Below, piece by piece: positions 4,594-5,936 of a stretch of DNA of 5,936 bases. Within the stretch, counting starts at the first letter, position 1, and the number at the start of each line of letters is the position of its first letter. The notes below the pieces were generated by a model. It had not been told where the DNA came from, ran no database searches, and was given only the letters and a program-made list of their open reading frames with translations. A program made the translations under genes and the position numbers. The stretch is from an uncultured Bacilli bacterium (lineage in GTDB: Bacteria > Bacillota_I > Bacilli_A > RF39 > UBA660), in NCBI GenBank assembly GCA_947624855.1, contig CANQMC010000074.1, positions 1-5,936 of the forward strand. Direction: 5' to 3'.

Positions 4594-5936
4594 TTACCTT
4601 ATATTTTTATTTTTTTCTTCATTTAATTTAATTATTCGTCTCATATTAGCTAAAAAGAGCGTAGTTGCCCCTTGTATTGTTATTCCTAATTTTCCACAAG
4701 CATTTGCATTGCCATAATCATAGTTATTTTTCAACTCAGCATTTTTTGCTTCTATTTTATATCTTTCTTTATATAATGTTTTAAATTCTTCTGTTTCCAT
4801 ATAATCCATTTGTTCAATATGAATATCTTTTTTTATTGTTACATTATATGTTTTGAATTTCGCTCCTTCTTTATAACAACCGTCTCTAAAAGGACAATGT
4901 TTGCACTTTTCAACATCAAAAAAATAATTATCTACTTCACTAAAGTTATTATGCTTGTTACCTTTTTGATGACATTTCTTTATTGCCATATGACCTGCCT
5001 TGCAAACATACATGCCAGCATCTTTATTATACTCAAAGCCTTCCTTATTTTTTCCATTACCATGAGTTACTGACTTACTTAATTTACTAACGTTTTTTAT
5101 ATTATTTGCATTACAATATTTTAAATTTTCTTCTTCAGAATATGCACCATCACCTATAACCGCTTCAACTTCTATACCATTATCTTTGCTTTTTTCTATT
5201 AAATCAATTAATTCTTTTCCATCAGTTTTTTCTCCTGTAGTTATAGTTGTTGCCGTAATAATTCTTTCTGGTGTCATAGCTATATGGGTCTTATATCCAA
5301 AAAATGATGTATCTGCTGTCTTATGACCTATCTTCGCATCTTGGTCTTTGGAATATTCTATTTCATATTCTGTATCCATCATTGTTTCTTCTAATAAATC
5401 TACTTGTTCTTTTATTGATGGTAATTTAATAAATCTTTTGTCTTTTTTTATTATTTTTAAAAGTTCTTTTGTATATTCTATTTGGTCTTCTAGTAATCCT
5501 GTTGCTTCTCTTTTTTTAGGCATTTTATCATGCATACTCTCATCTATTTTATAAACTGATTTTCTAAGTTCTTTAGCTTGTCTTATTAATTCTTCTCTTG
5601 GTGATATATGACTATACATTGCGTTTGTATGGGTTGAATCTACTATTAATTTATTTTTAACTTCTATTAATCCTTTTTCTATTGCTATTTCTACTGTCTT
5701 ACTAATTAATTTATCCATTAAATTATTGTCATTATCTAATAATCTTTCACGACGAAATACTGTTAATAAACTTGCATCTATTAACTTCGTTTCTTCGGGT
5801 TCATATCCTAAAAAATATTTAAATAACATATCTGTTTTTGTTCTTTCAACTAAACCTCTATCTGATAATTTATAGTATGTTTTTAAAAGTAAGTATTTAA
5901 ACATTCTTATTACATCTTCACTTGTTCTTCCCATTG
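4594..5936 (-). CDS. IS1182 family transposase, N-terminus cut by window edge
   Basis: About 446 residues are visible; the gene continues past the right edge. The first visible Met (codon at 5932-5934) opens GRTSEDVIRMFKYLL, matching the internal 'GRPS-P--L-K' segment of IS1182 transposases (DUF772 region). So it is probably not the true start, and roughly 60-70 residues are likely missing. Counting from that Met, the DDE catalytic residues are Asp99 (LIVDSTHTNA), Asp262 (IGDGAYSE) and Glu395 (RYKIEAKNAELK). Between D2 and E is a cysteine cluster (C311, C321, C344, C347, C353, with CKHCPFRDGC), typical of this family and probably zinc-binding. Residues 112-200 form a charged, helical insertion before the TSFFGYKTHI strand. 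No frameshift or internal stop is seen, so the enzyme is probably functional if its N-terminus is intact. It catalyses cut-and-paste movement of the element. Confidence 0.93.
   Translation of the reverse strand, partial: MGRTSEDVIRMFKYLLLKTYYKLSDRGLVERTKTDMLFKYFLGYEPEETKLIDASLLTVFRRERLLDNDNNLMDKLISKTVEIAIEKGLIEVKNKLIVDSTHTNAMYSHISPREELIRQAKELRKSVYKIDESMHDKMPKKREATGLLEDQIEYTKELLKIIKKDKRFIKLPSIKEQVDLLEETMMDTEYEIEYSKDQDAKIGHKTADTSFFGYKTHIAMTPERIITATTITTGEKTDGKELIDLIEKSKDNGIEVEAVIGDGAYSEEENLKYCNANNIKNVSKLSKSVTHGNGKNKEGFEYNKDAGMYVCKAGHMAIKKCHQKGNKHNNFSEVDNYFFDVEKCKHCPFRDGCYKEGAKFKTYNVTIKKDIHIEQMDYMETEEFKTLYKERYKIEAKNAELKNNYDYGNANACGKLGITIQGATTLFLANMRRIIKLNEEKNKNIR

Larger units (their letters stand above)
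4487..5936 (-). mobile_element. IS1182-type insertion sequence, partial (one end and most of the transposase)
   Basis: The element is defined by its transposase (4594-5936) and the non-coding end between that gene and the DUF378 stop codon. The outer segment starting near GAGACTGCTGAAAAAGTAG (4487-4505) is a candidate terminal inverted repeat, then a bidirectional terminator hairpin (4514-4556). The other end, its matching repeat and any target duplication lie right of the window, so the exact boundary is inferred and could be off by several bases. The intact reading frame suggests recent or still active insertion. Confidence 0.65.

Noticed and set aside
4810..5073. 87-residue plus-strand reading frame resembling a hydrophobic protein
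   Set aside because: Antisense to the transposase cysteine-cluster region; hydrophobicity is a by-product of Lys/Asn codons on the other strand.
5348..5554. 68-residue plus-strand Ser-rich reading frame
   Set aside because: Antisense to the charged helical insertion of the transposase; no start signals.
5932..5934. ATG at the right edge as the transposase start
   Set aside because: The residues following it match an internal segment of IS1182 transposases, so the frame most likely continues beyond the window.

Overview
The window is very AT-rich and looks like a chromosomal piece of a low-GC Gram-positive bacterium (Bacillota). The evidence is a 16S rRNA 5' end, a Bacillus-type rRNA leader with a boxA-like element, Shine-Dalgarno sites of the AGGTGA type, an LTGC lipobox lipoprotein, and homologues of Bacillus YgaC, CtpA/CtpB, YdcC and YuzA. 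Trp is read from TGG, and TAA or TAG ends the genes whose stops were checked, so nothing suggests a Mycoplasma-like code. The extreme AT bias and compact junctions would fit an uncultured gut Bacilli lineage (RF39-like or similar), but 62 bases of 16S cannot settle this.

Layout, almost all on the minus strand (transcribed leftwards). Positions 1-62 are the first bases of a 16S rRNA gene, so an rrn operon continues out of the window to the left. Positions 63-350 are its control region: a local hairpin, a boxA-like element, and two near-consensus promoters 96 bp apart, each preceded by a series of A-tracts. Next come a YgaC/NtdP-family nucleoside tri-/diphosphatase (410-943), a membrane-anchored S41 C-terminal processing protease (1010-2197), a single-pass membrane protein with a possible redox-dead thioredoxin-like exodomain (2348-2893), and a two-domain lipoprotein (LolA/YdcC-like plus DUF4367-like, 2959-4146). 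A divergent small DUF378/YuzA-like membrane protein lies on the plus strand (4280-4486). From about 4487 to the right edge is the end of an IS1182-type insertion sequence whose transposase runs off the window.

The minus-strand protein genes do not look like one operon. Each has its own recognisable promoter, mostly with an extended -10 (TGnTATRAT), and gene junctions fold terminator hairpins and promoters into the same few dozen bases. Three consecutive products act at or outside the membrane (protease, anchored exodomain protein, lipoprotein), so an envelope role is plausible, but a shared pathway is only inferred. I see no CRISPR array, tRNA, phage or defence system. The points most worth checking are the rrn promoter architecture, the Gln at the expected catalytic Arg of the nucleotide phosphatase, the CxxC-less thioredoxin-like protein, the terminator/promoter overlap, and the IS insertion at the DUF378 stop codon.
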